The notes: generated by a model not told the origin, from the letters alone. Shown: positions 1 through 6,225, counted from the stretch's first letter. The stretch: DNA of 8,047 nucleotides from an uncultured Collinsella sp. (GCA_900552425.1 URZR01000074.1:1-8047); one strand, 5' to 3'. Translations and numbers: made by a program.

Positions 1-125
1 TGCCGTTCCAGGTTTTGCGTGCTGTTGCCGGCGATAACAACGGCGACGCCCGCCCGCCGCGCGCAGTCAATCGACTCGCGCGTGACCGGGCAGGCGTCGG
101 CATCAATAAAGAGCGTTCGCGGCAT
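1..125 (-). CDS. YaiI/YqxD (DUF188) family protein, N-terminal fragment cut by the window edge
   Basis: Only the first 41 codons are visible, read on the minus strand from the ATG at 125. The peptide opens MPRTLFIDADACPVTRESI and continues with VAVVIAGNSTQ. The DADACPV block (residues 8-14) is the N-terminal hallmark of the YaiI/YqxD family, small cytosolic proteins with a PIN/NYN-like nuclease fold whose biochemical role is not established. The conserved Asp residues at positions 8 and 10 are present. The ATG directly follows the TAG of the HdeD-type gene with no base between them, so the two are very likely co-transcribed and translationally coupled. No separate Shine-Dalgarno sequence is obvious in the end of the upstream gene. 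The rest of the gene lies outside the window, so integrity cannot be judged. Confidence 0.8.
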   Translation of the reverse strand, partial: MPRTLFIDADACPVTRESIDCARRAGVAVVIAGNSTQNLER

Positions 126-728
126 CTAGTGCACCAGTTTGCCAAATTGAATGGCGCGAACAATGAGCGTTACGCCAAACACCAGCAGCGCGGCGCCACT
201 AAAGATGACAAGCATCTTGGCCGACCACAGCGGATAGATAAACACGAACATGCCGGCGATGATGGAGAGTGCACCGCTCAGGATGGCAAGGGCGCGGTTG
301 GACGAAAGCTCGGACTCCAGAATGGACATGACACCTTCGACAATCCAGCCAAAGCCGGCCACGATAACCACCATCGTGGTGAGTGTCGCGGTCGAGAAGG
401 CCTGGTTGCGCAGGATTATGACGCCGCCCAGGATAATGAGTAGGTTGGAGATGATGCTCGTCACGCGCCAGCCAGTGGGCAGCAGCGGCTCAAAAATGGC
501 AGTGAACAGCCTGATGGCAGCGGTGATTACAAAGTAAAAACCCAGGACGGTCGTCAAAAAGACGAGGGACTTGGCGGGTGCAAAAAGCAGCGCGATGCCA
601 GCAATGAGCGCCACGACGCCCGTGATGGCGTAGATCCAGCGCACGGCCTTGACGGCTTTGCCCGCCATACTTTTCTCGTCAAATCCAAACTGGCTCGATT
701 TTTGGTCATCGTTCCTAAAGATACCCAT
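126..728 (-). CDS. HdeD family (DUF308) six-helix membrane protein
   Basis: The 200-residue protein has a short polar, acidic/basic N-terminus (residues 1-28) and then about six hydrophobic segments at roughly 31-50, 54-79, 90-107, 114-137, 145-165 and 170-192. These are arranged as three helix pairs, each with a Gly-rich first helix such as GVVALIAGIALL or ILSGALSIIAGM. This repeat pattern and the length match the HdeD/DUF308 family of inner-membrane proteins. E. coli HdeD is linked to acid resistance, but most homologues have no known function. The start at 728 is supported by AAAGGAG (734-740) with a 5-base spacer. It leads an operon with the adjoining DUF188 gene. The family call is fairly sure; any stress role is inference. 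Confidence 0.82.
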   Translation of the reverse strand: MGIFRNDDQKSSQFGFDEKSMAGKAVKAVRWIYAITGVVALIAGIALLFAPAKSLVFLTTVLGFYFVITAAIRLFTAIFEPLLPTGWRVTSIISNLLIILGGVIILRNQAFSTATLTTMVVIVAGFGWIVEGVMSILESELSSNRALAILSGALSIIAGMFVFIYPLWSAKMLVIFSGAALLVFGVTLIVRAIQFGKLVH

Positions 729-963
729 AACGTCTCCTTTCCGTGCGGCGTAAGCCTTGATCGTTACAACCAGTATCGCTTAAAGGCGCTGGCGTATGGG
801 TCGGGGAGGGCGAAACGTAACCCAAAGGTCCCGAATTGTTTCCGTTGTTCCCCACGTCGCGGTTTTCTATTCAACAGGTGTAGAACATTGCAGCCCTGTT
901 CGTTATTGCCTACGTTTTAGGTTAGATTTTCCTAAGGACAATTGGCTTGTATTGGGGGTCCCT
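729..963. other. Divergent intergenic spacer between HdeD-type gene and nitroreductase
   Basis: These 235 bases must hold the promoters of both the leftward HdeD-DUF188 pair and the rightward nitroreductase. I find no convincing -35/-10 pair for either direction. The closest plus-strand candidate is TTGCAG, 17 bases, then TACGTT, near 886-916, which is weak. A short 5-bp inverted repeat (TTAGG at 917-921, CCTAA at 931-935) lies before the nitroreductase. An open frame runs through the spacer into the nitroreductase, but it has no ribosome binding site and no family-like residues. Confidence 0.5.
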
Positions 964-1635
964 ATGAACGAAGCAGTTCCCGAGGCACCGTCGAGTGTCG
1001 AATCGATGGCAAAGCAAGGTTGCGAAAAGCTCGGTCTGGAAGCGTTTGATGCGTTGGTCCGTCGTGCCCGTACGTGCCGCCGTTTTGACGAGTCTATGCG
1101 CGTGCCGCGCGAGTTTTTGCTTGAGCTGGCGGAGCTGGCGCACCTGACCCCGTGTGGTGCCAATGCTCAGCGTCTTCGTTTTCATGTGGTGAGCGGTGCC
1201 GAGGATTGCGTGCGTGTATTTGATGAGCTTGCATGGGCCGGCGCGTTTAAGGATTGGCCGGGTCCTGCCGAGGGCGAGCGTCCGACCGGCTATATCGCGA
1301 TTCTGGCCGAGCGCGCCGTTCCGGGCAAGCCTGCCGCTCCCATTACCGAGGTCGACACGGGCATTGCCGCGCAGACGATGATGCTCGCCGCCCGCAGCGC
1401 CACGCCCGAGGTGGCAGCCTGCATGTTCAAGGCCTTTACGCCCCGCGCGATCGATGCCATGGGGCTCAATAACGACAAGTATGAGCTCAAGCTGATCATG
1501 GCGTTTGGCGTTCCGGCCGAGACACAGGTGATCGATGCGATCGATTCCAACCCCGACGGCTCCATCAATTATTGGCGCGACGAGGCGCAGGTGCACCACG
1601 TACCCAAGCGTCCGCTTGCCGACGTGCTGCTGTAG
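964..1635 (+). CDS. Nitroreductase family (FMN-dependent oxidoreductase-like) protein
   Basis: The 223-residue protein has the layout of the nitroreductase superfamily. An N-terminal FDALVRRARTCRRFDE (residues 28-43) matches the phosphate-binding R-R-F segment. It is followed by a helix and TPCGANAQ (62-69), the usual 'aPSa.N.Q' FMN contact in which Ser is replaced by CysGly. VDTGIAAQTMMLAA (130-143) is the conserved central helix, and LIMAFGVPAET (177-187) is the C-terminal strand and turn. Members reduce nitro compounds, quinones or flavins with NAD(P)H in the cytosol; the substrate here cannot be inferred. I chose the ATG at 964, preceded by GGGGG (954-958, 5-base gap). An in-frame TTG at 952 behind AAGGA (934-938) is an alternative. 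Longer upstream starts lack a binding site and add residues with no family match. It is probably its own transcription unit or leads the phosphatase pair 83 bases on. Confidence 0.82.
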   Translation: MNEAVPEAPSSVESMAKQGCEKLGLEAFDALVRRARTCRRFDESMRVPREFLLELAELAHLTPCGANAQRLRFHVVSGAEDCVRVFDELAWAGAFKDWPGPAEGERPTGYIAILAERAVPGKPAAPITEVDTGIAAQTMMLAARSATPEVAACMFKAFTPRAIDAMGLNNDKYELKLIMAFGVPAETQVIDAIDSNPDGSINYWRDEAQVHHVPKRPLADVLL

Positions 1636-1670
1636 TTGTGCGTCGTTGCGGTGCAATCCGGCGGCAAAAT

Positions 1671-1701
1671 CACCACAAAGGCTCCTGTCCCCTTTGTGGT
1701 G
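1671..1701. repeat. Perfect 11-bp inverted repeat hairpin, REP-like candidate
   Basis: CACCACAAAGG (1671-1681) and CCTTTGTGGTG (1691-1701) are exact reverse complements around the 9-base loop CTCCTGTCC. The stem extends two more pairs outward if a G-T wobble is allowed. It lies in the 83-base gap between the nitroreductase stop and the first histidine phosphatase, ending five bases before that gene's purine-rich binding site. No T-run follows on either strand, so it is not a typical intrinsic terminator. The form (stem with a CCTGTCC-type loop in an intergenic gap) resembles short dispersed palindromes in bacterial genomes. It occurs only once in this window, so its repetitive nature is inference. 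Confidence 0.6.
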
Positions 1702-1718
1702 GTACGAGGGGAGGGTGT

Positions 1719-2261
1719 GTGGCAGATCTGTATTTGGTGCGGCATGGGCAGACTGAGCTCAATGTGCAGAGCATTTTGCAGGGCTGGCACGATTCGCCGC
1801 TTACGGCGCGCGGGCGCGAGCAGGCGCTGACGGCGCGTACGGCGTTTGCGGCGCGTGGCGTGGCCTTTGATCATGTGTATTCCTCGCCGTTGGGCCGGGC
1901 GCGGCATACGGCCGAGCTTATCGTTGGCGAGGGCCGTTCCATTGAGCTGGTCGATGACCTGCGTGAGTGGCATTTTGGCTCGCTGGAGGGCACATCAAAT
2001 CGCGAGATGCCGCCGCAGCCCTGGGGCGATTATCCGGTGGCCTTTGGCGGTGAGTCGGAAGTGCAGCTTCAGTCGCGCATGGTCGCGGCGCTGTCCCGCA
2101 TCATGGCCAGGCCGCAGCACGACTGCGTGCTGGCGGTTTCCCACGGCTCAGCCTGCCAGGAGTTTCTTGAGTATGTGACTGGCGGGGGAGAGCTACCCGA
2201 CAACGGTGCCGTGCTTCATTTTGGCTATTGCGACGGGGCGTTTTCGCTCTTGGGTTGGTAA
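1719..2261 (+). CDS. Histidine phosphatase family protein (phosphoglycerate-mutase-like), copy 1
   Basis: The protein has 180 residues from a GTG start, preceded by GAGGGGAGGG at 1706-1715. The signature LVRHGQT (residues 6-12) gives the nucleophile His9 with Arg8. YSSPLGRARHTAE (54-66) holds the second phosphate-pocket Arg at 60. LREW (81-84) supplies the likely acid/base Glu83, and VSHGSA (140-145) gives the second catalytic His142. All key residues of the branch-1 histidine phosphatase fold are present, so it should be an active cytosolic phosphatase or mutase. Substrates in this family range from phosphoglycerate to sugar phosphates and nucleotide derivatives and cannot be chosen here. 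At 180 residues it is at the short end of the family. The next gene, 17 bases on, is a close paralogue, so the pair is probably one operon. The start is well supported because DLYLVRHG begins three codons later. Confidence 0.85.
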   Translation: MADLYLVRHGQTELNVQSILQGWHDSPLTARGREQALTARTAFAARGVAFDHVYSSPLGRARHTAELIVGEGRSIELVDDLREWHFGSLEGTSNREMPPQPWGDYPVAFGGESEVQLQSRMVAALSRIMARPQHDCVLAVSHGSACQEFLEYVTGGGELPDNGAVLHFGYCDGAFSLLGW

Positions 2262-2278
2262 CGAACGAAAGGACCCCT

Positions 2279-2914
2279 ATGAATAAAGATCTGTATCTGG
2301 TCCGTCATGGACAGACGATATTCAACCTTAAGCGCATTATTCAGGGCTGGAGCGACTCGCCGCTTACGCAGTTGGGTTGCGACCAGGCGGCGCGCGCCGG
2401 CATGTTTTTGCGCGCACGCGGCATTGAGCCCGACCACGTCTACACCTCTACGCTGCACCGCACCGAACAGACCATCGCCAACCTGTGGCCGGGCTTGGCG
2501 TACGAGCGCCTGGACGGTCTGCGCGAGTGGTTCTTTGGCGACTTTGAGGCCGAGCGCGTGATGCTTATGCCCGAGCGCCCGTGGCGCGATTTCTATCGTC
2601 AATTTGGCGGCGAGGGCCAGATCCAGGTGCGCGAGCGCATGGTGGCGACGCTGACCGAACTCATGCGACGCCCGGACCACGAGTGCGTCCTTGCGGTGAG
2701 CCACGGATCGGCCATCAAGGAGTTTTTGGACCACGTGCGGGGCGCGGCGGCCGACGAGCGCGAACGCGTGCCGGGCAACTGCTCAGTGCTGCATTTTGCG
2801 TTTGACGACGAATCCGACACGTTTGAGTTGGTCGAAGTCTTTACGCAGGAGGATTACGCGCGCGAGCTGGGGCTAGAGCCGCTCGTGGCGGCAGCGGGTC
2901 CGCAGCGTGGGTAA
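2279..2914 (+). CDS. Histidine phosphatase family protein (phosphoglycerate-mutase-like), copy 2
   Basis: The 211-residue protein starts at an ATG with a clear GAAAGGA (2267-2273) and a 5-base spacer. DLYLVRHGQT (residues 4-13) gives the catalytic His10. YTSTLHRTEQT (55-65) gives Arg61, LREWFFG (81-87) gives Glu83, and LAVSHGSA (138-145) gives His142, so the active site looks complete. It aligns along nearly its whole length with the preceding gene, with close to half of the residues identical by eye over the first 150 and shared blocks such as QGW.DSPLT and DH.CVLAVSHGSA. This marks a tandem duplication that has since diverged. It also has a C-terminal tail of about 30 residues (about 180-211) that copy 1 lacks. 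The substrate is unknown; divergence around residues 90-105 could reflect a change of substrate. A strong terminator follows 45 bases downstream. Confidence 0.87.
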   Translation: MNKDLYLVRHGQTIFNLKRIIQGWSDSPLTQLGCDQAARAGMFLRARGIEPDHVYTSTLHRTEQTIANLWPGLAYERLDGLREWFFGDFEAERVMLMPERPWRDFYRQFGGEGQIQVRERMVATLTELMRRPDHECVLAVSHGSAIKEFLDHVRGAAADERERVPGNCSVLHFAFDDESDTFELVEVFTQEDYARELGLEPLVAAAGPQRG

Positions 2915-2959
2915 CGCTGGCGTTGCGGCGCGGTTTGCTGTCGTAATTGTTTGATGCGA

Positions 2960-3008
2960 AAGGGGCGGAGGTGCATGTGTTTGCTGCATCTCCGCCCCTT
3001 GTTTATTT
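2960..3008 (+). terminator. Intrinsic terminator after the histidine phosphatase pair
   Basis: A 16-bp stem with one G-T wobble pairs 2960-2975 (AAGGGGCGGAGGTGCA) with 2985-3000 around a 9-base loop. GTTTATTT follows at 3001-3008. The strong GC stem and T-rich tail on the plus strand fit a Rho-independent terminator. It lies between convergent genes. On the minus strand the stem is followed by TCGCATC, a much poorer tail, so it probably works mainly for rightward transcription, though the hairpin could also serve the leftward DUF1015-like gene that ends at 3044. Confidence 0.85.
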
Positions 3009-3043
3009 GGATACTGGGTTTTCCAGCTTCGCGTTTGAGTCCG

Positions 3044-3724
3044 CTAGAACCGTGAGATTTGATGAGTGAGCAGACCCGTCGGAACCTGCGGCGCGCCGCC
3101 GTTGACCTGCGCAGCGGGGAACAGCACGGCTACAGCAAAGTTGAACGGCTCTCTGCCAGAGTAGGCGCCGGCGGCACGGGCCTCATCGGCCAGAATCTGC
3201 GATGCCCCAGCCAGTGCGACGGCATAGGCGGAGTCACCGGCGAACACCGGGTCGGGCGCCTGATCGAGCATGGCGCGGATGGCGGCAACAGCGTCCTCGC
3301 GCTTGACCTCCCACACGCGATGTGAAATGCCGGCGGGGTCGGTGACGGCGTAGAGCGAGGCACCCTCTTTGGCGGCGCCCAGGATGATATCCATGACGGG
3401 CGAGGCTTCGTAGGCGAGCGTTACAGGGCGGGGCTGCACCTTAAGCTCGGCGATTGCGCGGGCGGCTGCGGCCGCATCTGCGGAGGACGCGTTGTCGTCC
3501 GTCAGTACACCAACCGGGCAAATTGCCACAACGCCCGTCACGCGTCCCAGCTCTCCCGAACACTCGTACACGTAATACGCCGCGCCTGGATCCTTGAGCA
3601 TTAGGCCGTCAGCAATGGCGCCGCGCAGGGCGTCGTTGCCGCTCAGGATACCACCCATCGCAGGCAGCGCCTCGAGCACGCGGTCCTGAGCCGGGCGGAT
3701 GCAGGGAAACGGAAGAGCTTTCAT
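3044..3724 (-). CDS. Shortened, divergent DUF1015-like protein
   Basis: The 226-residue protein is recognised as a DUF1015 relative from several ordered matches: YYVYEC..GRVTGVVA (residues 50-66; family has Y-Y...G....G), PVTLAYEA (100-107), GISHRVWEVK (132-141; family 'G..H.vW.i'), PVFAGDSAYAVALAGA (159-174, at the place of the family's iADGHHRy..A), and FNFAVAVLFPA (194-204; family 'fNy.l.vLFP'). DUF1015 proteins are usually about 400 residues and have no settled function, but often neighbour serC/serA. This one lacks the usual N-terminal region, the HE-T-x-R block, the DGHHR signature (here GDSAY) and about 130-150 C-terminal residues. The reading frame is nevertheless intact and GC-rich. 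The start has AGGA (3731-3734) with a 6-base spacer. It lies 38 bases after the M20 gene, probably in one operon. The function is unknown; loss of the signature suggests a changed or lost activity. Confidence 0.65.
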   Translation of the reverse strand: MKALPFPCIRPAQDRVLEALPAMGGILSGNDALRGAIADGLMLKDPGAAYYVYECSGELGRVTGVVAICPVGVLTDDNASSADAAAAARAIAELKVQPRPVTLAYEASPVMDIILGAAKEGASLYAVTDPAGISHRVWEVKREDAVAAIRAMLDQAPDPVFAGDSAYAVALAGASQILADEARAAGAYSGREPFNFAVAVLFPAAQVNGGAPQVPTGLLTHQISRF

Positions 3725-3762
3725 GGACGGTCCTAACGCGCGAGTCGGTTGTTCGCGGCTTA

Positions 3763-4983
3763 TTATGCCCCAACTTGTCCATTCGCGTCCCAGAGCAAGT
3801 TATCGGCGAGCGCGATCAACACCTGCTGGCAGCGAACGATATCGGCGTGGGGCACATATTCGTTGGGCTTGTGGGCGAGCGCGAGCGAGCCTGGGCCATA
3901 GCTCATACAGTTGCGGTTGCCCGTCTTGCCAGCAATGACGGCAGTGTCGGTGTAGCCGGTAAAGAAGCCGACGGTCGTGTCCGTGCCCGTCACATCGTCT
4001 GCTGTGCACTTGAGCGCAGCTAGAAGGGGAGAGGCCGGATCGCGCTCGATGGCGGGGCGGTCGCCTGTCACGGTATAGCTTCCATGGCAGCCGGGGACCG
4101 CGGCTTCGGCAGCGACAATGGCCTGCTCTACCATGCGCGTCGCGGCGGCCGTATCGGTCGGCGGGGTCAGGCGCATATCGACCCAGACCTTAGCGTGGTC
4201 GGGCACGACATAGGGACGGTAGCCACCCTCGATCTGTCCAAACGTGATGGTCGATGGCCCCAGCTCCTCATGTAAAGGTAGCGTCGCAAACGTGCGACGA
4301 AGCGAGCACGCGACCTCGGCCATGGCGGCGACGGCATCCGCGCCCTTCCACGGCTGGCTCGCATGCGCCGTTACGCCAGCCATTTCAATCTCGAACCACG
4401 TGCGCCCCTTGTGCGCCACCTGGATCTGCCCGTCGGTGGGCTCGGTGTCCAGCACCCATTCGCGCGAGCCGACCCAGCCAGCATCGATCGCGGCCTCTGA
4501 GCCGCGCATAAAGTCTTCCTCGTCGACCGAGCAGATGAGCGAAAAGCCGCGGCGGGGCAACGCGCCATCCGCCGCCACGCGCTCGAGCGTATGGATCAGT
4601 GCGGCAATAGCGCAGGCCAGGCCACCCTTCATATCGCAGGCACCGCGGCCATAGAGTTTATCGTCGCGCACAACCGCCCCAAGCGGTGCGATGTCTGCGT
4701 CCCAGCCATCGCCCAAGGTGACGGTATCCATGTGGCAGATATAGATCAGCCGCGGCTCGTCGCTTTGGCCCGGCACGGTGACTTTAAGGTTGCGGCGCCC
4801 GGGCAGCACTTCGAGCTCCTCAATCTGCACGGCATCGAGCGCAGAACTATCAAGTTGTGCCAGCTGCTGCTCAATGAGCCTCTTAATGAAGCGCTCAATT
4901 TCATCCTCATACGCGCCCGGGTCTGAGCTGTCGATCCGCACAAGCTCCTGCGCAAGCCGCCAGGCAAAGTCCTCATCAACCAT
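3763..4983 (-). CDS. M20 family metallopeptidase (ArgE/DapE/CPG2-type amidohydrolase)
   Basis: The 406-residue protein carries the complete di-zinc M20 site. ICHMDTV (residues 82-88) gives His84 and Asp86. YGRGACDMKGG (111-121) gives the bridging Asp117. SVDEED (152-157) gives the general base Glu155 and ligand Glu156. DTEPTD (179-184) gives the acidic ligand Glu181, and LAHKPNEYV (369-377) gives His371. The lid/dimerisation domain lies at about 187-300, with GVTAHASQPWKGADA (203-217) holding the conserved His207. Such cytosolic enzymes cleave N-acyl amino acids or small peptides; the exact substrate (acetylornithine, succinyl-diaminopimelate, dipeptide or other) is not decidable here. I chose the ATG at 4983 with TGAGG (4990-4994), 6-base spacer. 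A TTG at 5013 behind AGGAGG (5026-5031, 12-base spacer) would add ten residues. The DUF1015-like gene follows in the same direction. Confidence 0.9.
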   Translation of the reverse strand: MVDEDFAWRLAQELVRIDSSDPGAYEDEIERFIKRLIEQQLAQLDSSALDAVQIEELEVLPGRRNLKVTVPGQSDEPRLIYICHMDTVTLGDGWDADIAPLGAVVRDDKLYGRGACDMKGGLACAIAALIHTLERVAADGALPRRGFSLICSVDEEDFMRGSEAAIDAGWVGSREWVLDTEPTDGQIQVAHKGRTWFEIEMAGVTAHASQPWKGADAVAAMAEVACSLRRTFATLPLHEELGPSTITFGQIEGGYRPYVVPDHAKVWVDMRLTPPTDTAAATRMVEQAIVAAEAAVPGCHGSYTVTGDRPAIERDPASPLLAALKCTADDVTGTDTTVGFFTGYTDTAVIAGKTGNRNCMSYGPGSLALAHKPNEYVPHADIVRCQQVLIALADNLLWDANGQVGA

Positions 4984-4994
4984 ATGCAACCTCA

Positions 4995-5021
4995 CAATCA
5001 GTTTGCTTTCCAAACCGATTG
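4995..5021 (-). promoter_or_regulatory. 11-bp inverted repeat in the leader of the M20 gene
   Basis: CAATCAGTTTG (4995-5005) and CAAACCGATTG (5011-5021) are inverted around CTTTC. On the minus-strand RNA this is CAAUCGGUUUG-GAAAG-CAAACUGAUUG, an 11-bp stem with one G-U pair and a 5-base loop. It sits between a distal AGGAGG (5026-5031) and the proximal TGAGG (4990-4994) before the chosen ATG. It could be a leader hairpin affecting translation or a dyad operator. If the TTG at 5013 is the true start, the repeat would be coding. The structure is seen; the role is inferred. Confidence 0.4.
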
Positions 5022-5122
5022 TAAGCCTCCTGAGAGATCCGCGACGTGGGCGTGGCAGTATTTACCGTTCGCAGGCCGAGCCAGCGCGTTTGCCGTCCGA
5101 GCGGGTTCACAAGCGACGCAGC

Positions 5123-5134
5123 GGGTACGTACCC
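5123..5134. promoter_or_regulatory. Perfect 12-bp palindrome at the start of the nuclease-like gene
   Basis: GGGTACGTACCC is its own reverse complement and ends three bases before the ATG at 5138. It occupies the place where a ribosome binding site would be expected, and no good purine-rich site is present. It may be an operator at which a protein (possibly the AbiEi-like product itself) binds, but nothing else supports this. A 12-bp palindrome can also arise by chance. Confidence 0.3.
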
Positions 5135-5137
5135 TTC

Positions 5138-6187
5138 ATGGACGACATGCTGTGCGACATATCTGCCTTTCGGTATCACCGGATACCTCCACAGGTCTTG
5201 GCAATAATGCCGGACCTGCCCGATTCTGCGGACGATCCGCGCAGGGAGCACCTATGTGAGCATCCGCTCGTCACGCATTTCCTGGGCACCCCGTTACACG
5301 TGTTGGCGCAGGGCAGCTGCGGACGTAAGGGCGATCGCATTGTCAGGCATGTTTGGAACGGGGAGAGGCCGTTTGATTCCGTGCGGCAGACGGAGTTTGG
5401 CCTCGATGTTGCGTCCCCACTATTTACCCTGCTGACTCTGGCTTCCTCGGTCTCAAACGAGCGTCTAATCATGTGCATGTATGAGATGTGCGGCACCTTT
5501 GCCGTGTGCAAGATTGCGCCTCAGGTAAAGTCGGCACTTGAGCAGGCATATGGGAGCCGATGGAGTGACGCACGGTCGGGCTGGGAAAACGTAAAGGATG
5601 TCTCGGGGAATCCAACGGACTTGTGGAAACGACCTCCCTTGATCGAGCTCTCTGAGCTTACAGAGTTCGTCGATAAGGTCCGGGGGCTCCGCGGCGCTAA
5701 ATCGTTCATACGAGCCGCGAAATGCATTACGGGGGTGGCAGCATCGCCGCTCGAGGTCCAGGCTTCGATGCTGTTTGGCCTTACGAGGTTGCGCGGCGGC
5801 GAAGGGCTGCGCCTTACCAATAACGTCGAGATTCGCTTGACGCACAGCGCCCGCCTGATTTCGGGGCTTGATAGGCGCTATGCCGATATCCTGCTGGCAA
5901 ATAAGGACGGCAGCCGAGAGTGTCTGGTTGAATGCCAAGGTAAAGCCATTCACGGATCCATTGAATCCAAGATCTCGGACTCCGATCGAACGACGGCCTT
6001 GCAAGCCATGGGATATCCCGTCGTTCTGATGACCTATGGTCAGCTGGCCGACTCCGATGCCTTCCGCGTGGTGATGGAGCTCATCATGTCCTATCTCGAT
6101 GTGCCGCTGAAAGACAAGACGCCGCGACAGCAGGAGCTCGAACGGCGGCTTCGTGAGGAGATTTTTATCGATTGGGCAGGAATGTAG
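5138..6187 (+). CDS. AbiEi-like protein with C-terminal Vsr/DUF559-like PD-(D/E)XK nuclease domain
   Basis: The 349-residue protein opens with DISAFRYHRIPPQVL (residues 7-21), which I associate with a Coriobacteriia family of AbiEi-like/nuclease proteins. The middle part (about 45-125), including LHVLAQ, IVRHVWNGE, LDVASPLFTLLTLAS and MYEMCGT, resembles the AbiEi-type antitoxin-associated domain. The C-terminal part has SPLEVQASMLFGL (203-215; helix Glu206), YADILL (248-253; Asp250), CLVECQG (262-268; Glu265-x-Gln267) and SDRTTALQAMGYPVVLMT (282-299), the order seen in Vsr/DUF559 nucleases. The usual Lys or Asp after the Glu is Gln here. DNA cleavage is therefore possible but unproven. It stands alone between minus-strand genes with no partner toxin or methylase. 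The start may instead be the ATG at 5147; neither has a good binding site. It may be a defence or DNA-processing gene carried as a single accessory unit. Confidence 0.6.
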   Translation: MDDMLCDISAFRYHRIPPQVLAIMPDLPDSADDPRREHLCEHPLVTHFLGTPLHVLAQGSCGRKGDRIVRHVWNGERPFDSVRQTEFGLDVASPLFTLLTLASSVSNERLIMCMYEMCGTFAVCKIAPQVKSALEQAYGSRWSDARSGWENVKDVSGNPTDLWKRPPLIELSELTEFVDKVRGLRGAKSFIRAAKCITGVAASPLEVQASMLFGLTRLRGGEGLRLTNNVEIRLTHSARLISGLDRRYADILLANKDGSRECLVECQGKAIHGSIESKISDSDRTTALQAMGYPVVLMTYGQLADSDAFRVVMELIMSYLDVPLKDKTPRQQELERRLREEIFIDWAGM

Positions 6188-6225
6188 CCGCGCGGGTGGA
6201 AAACGGTCGCGCGGACTAGAGTTTT
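6185..6225 (+). terminator. Possible weak terminator after the nuclease-like gene
   Basis: Starting at the stop codon, CCGCGCG (6188-6194) pairs with CGCGCGG (6208-6214). TAG/CTA (6185-6187, 6216-6218) may extend it past a one-base bulge. The loop is about 13 bases, and GAGTTTTGG follows. The stem is GC-rich, but the T-run is only four bases and the loop is long, so this is a modest candidate. Confidence 0.4.

Noticed and set aside
796..963. Upstream extension of the nitroreductase frame
   Set aside because: It has no binding site before the ATG at 796 and its residues do not match nitroreductases, while the ATG at 964 gives a normal family length.
922..1656. A 244-codon open frame on the minus strand across the nitroreductase
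   Set aside because: It lies antisense to a recognisable nitroreductase, is Arg/His-rich with no family motif, and has no ribosome binding site.
1671..1701. CRISPR repeat or intrinsic terminator
   Set aside because: Only one copy is present, with no spacers, and no T-run follows the stem on either strand.
1572..1718. Upstream extension of the first histidine phosphatase frame
   Set aside because: It overlaps the nitroreductase end and reads through the hairpin repeat. The GTG at 1719 has a strong purine-rich binding site and starts three codons before the conserved DLYLVRHG.
4778..5137. Upstream extension of the nuclease-like gene's frame into the M20 gene
   Set aside because: The extra 120 residues are Ser/Arg/Cys-rich and antisense to conserved M20 residues. 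The family-like sequence begins only at about 5138-5147.
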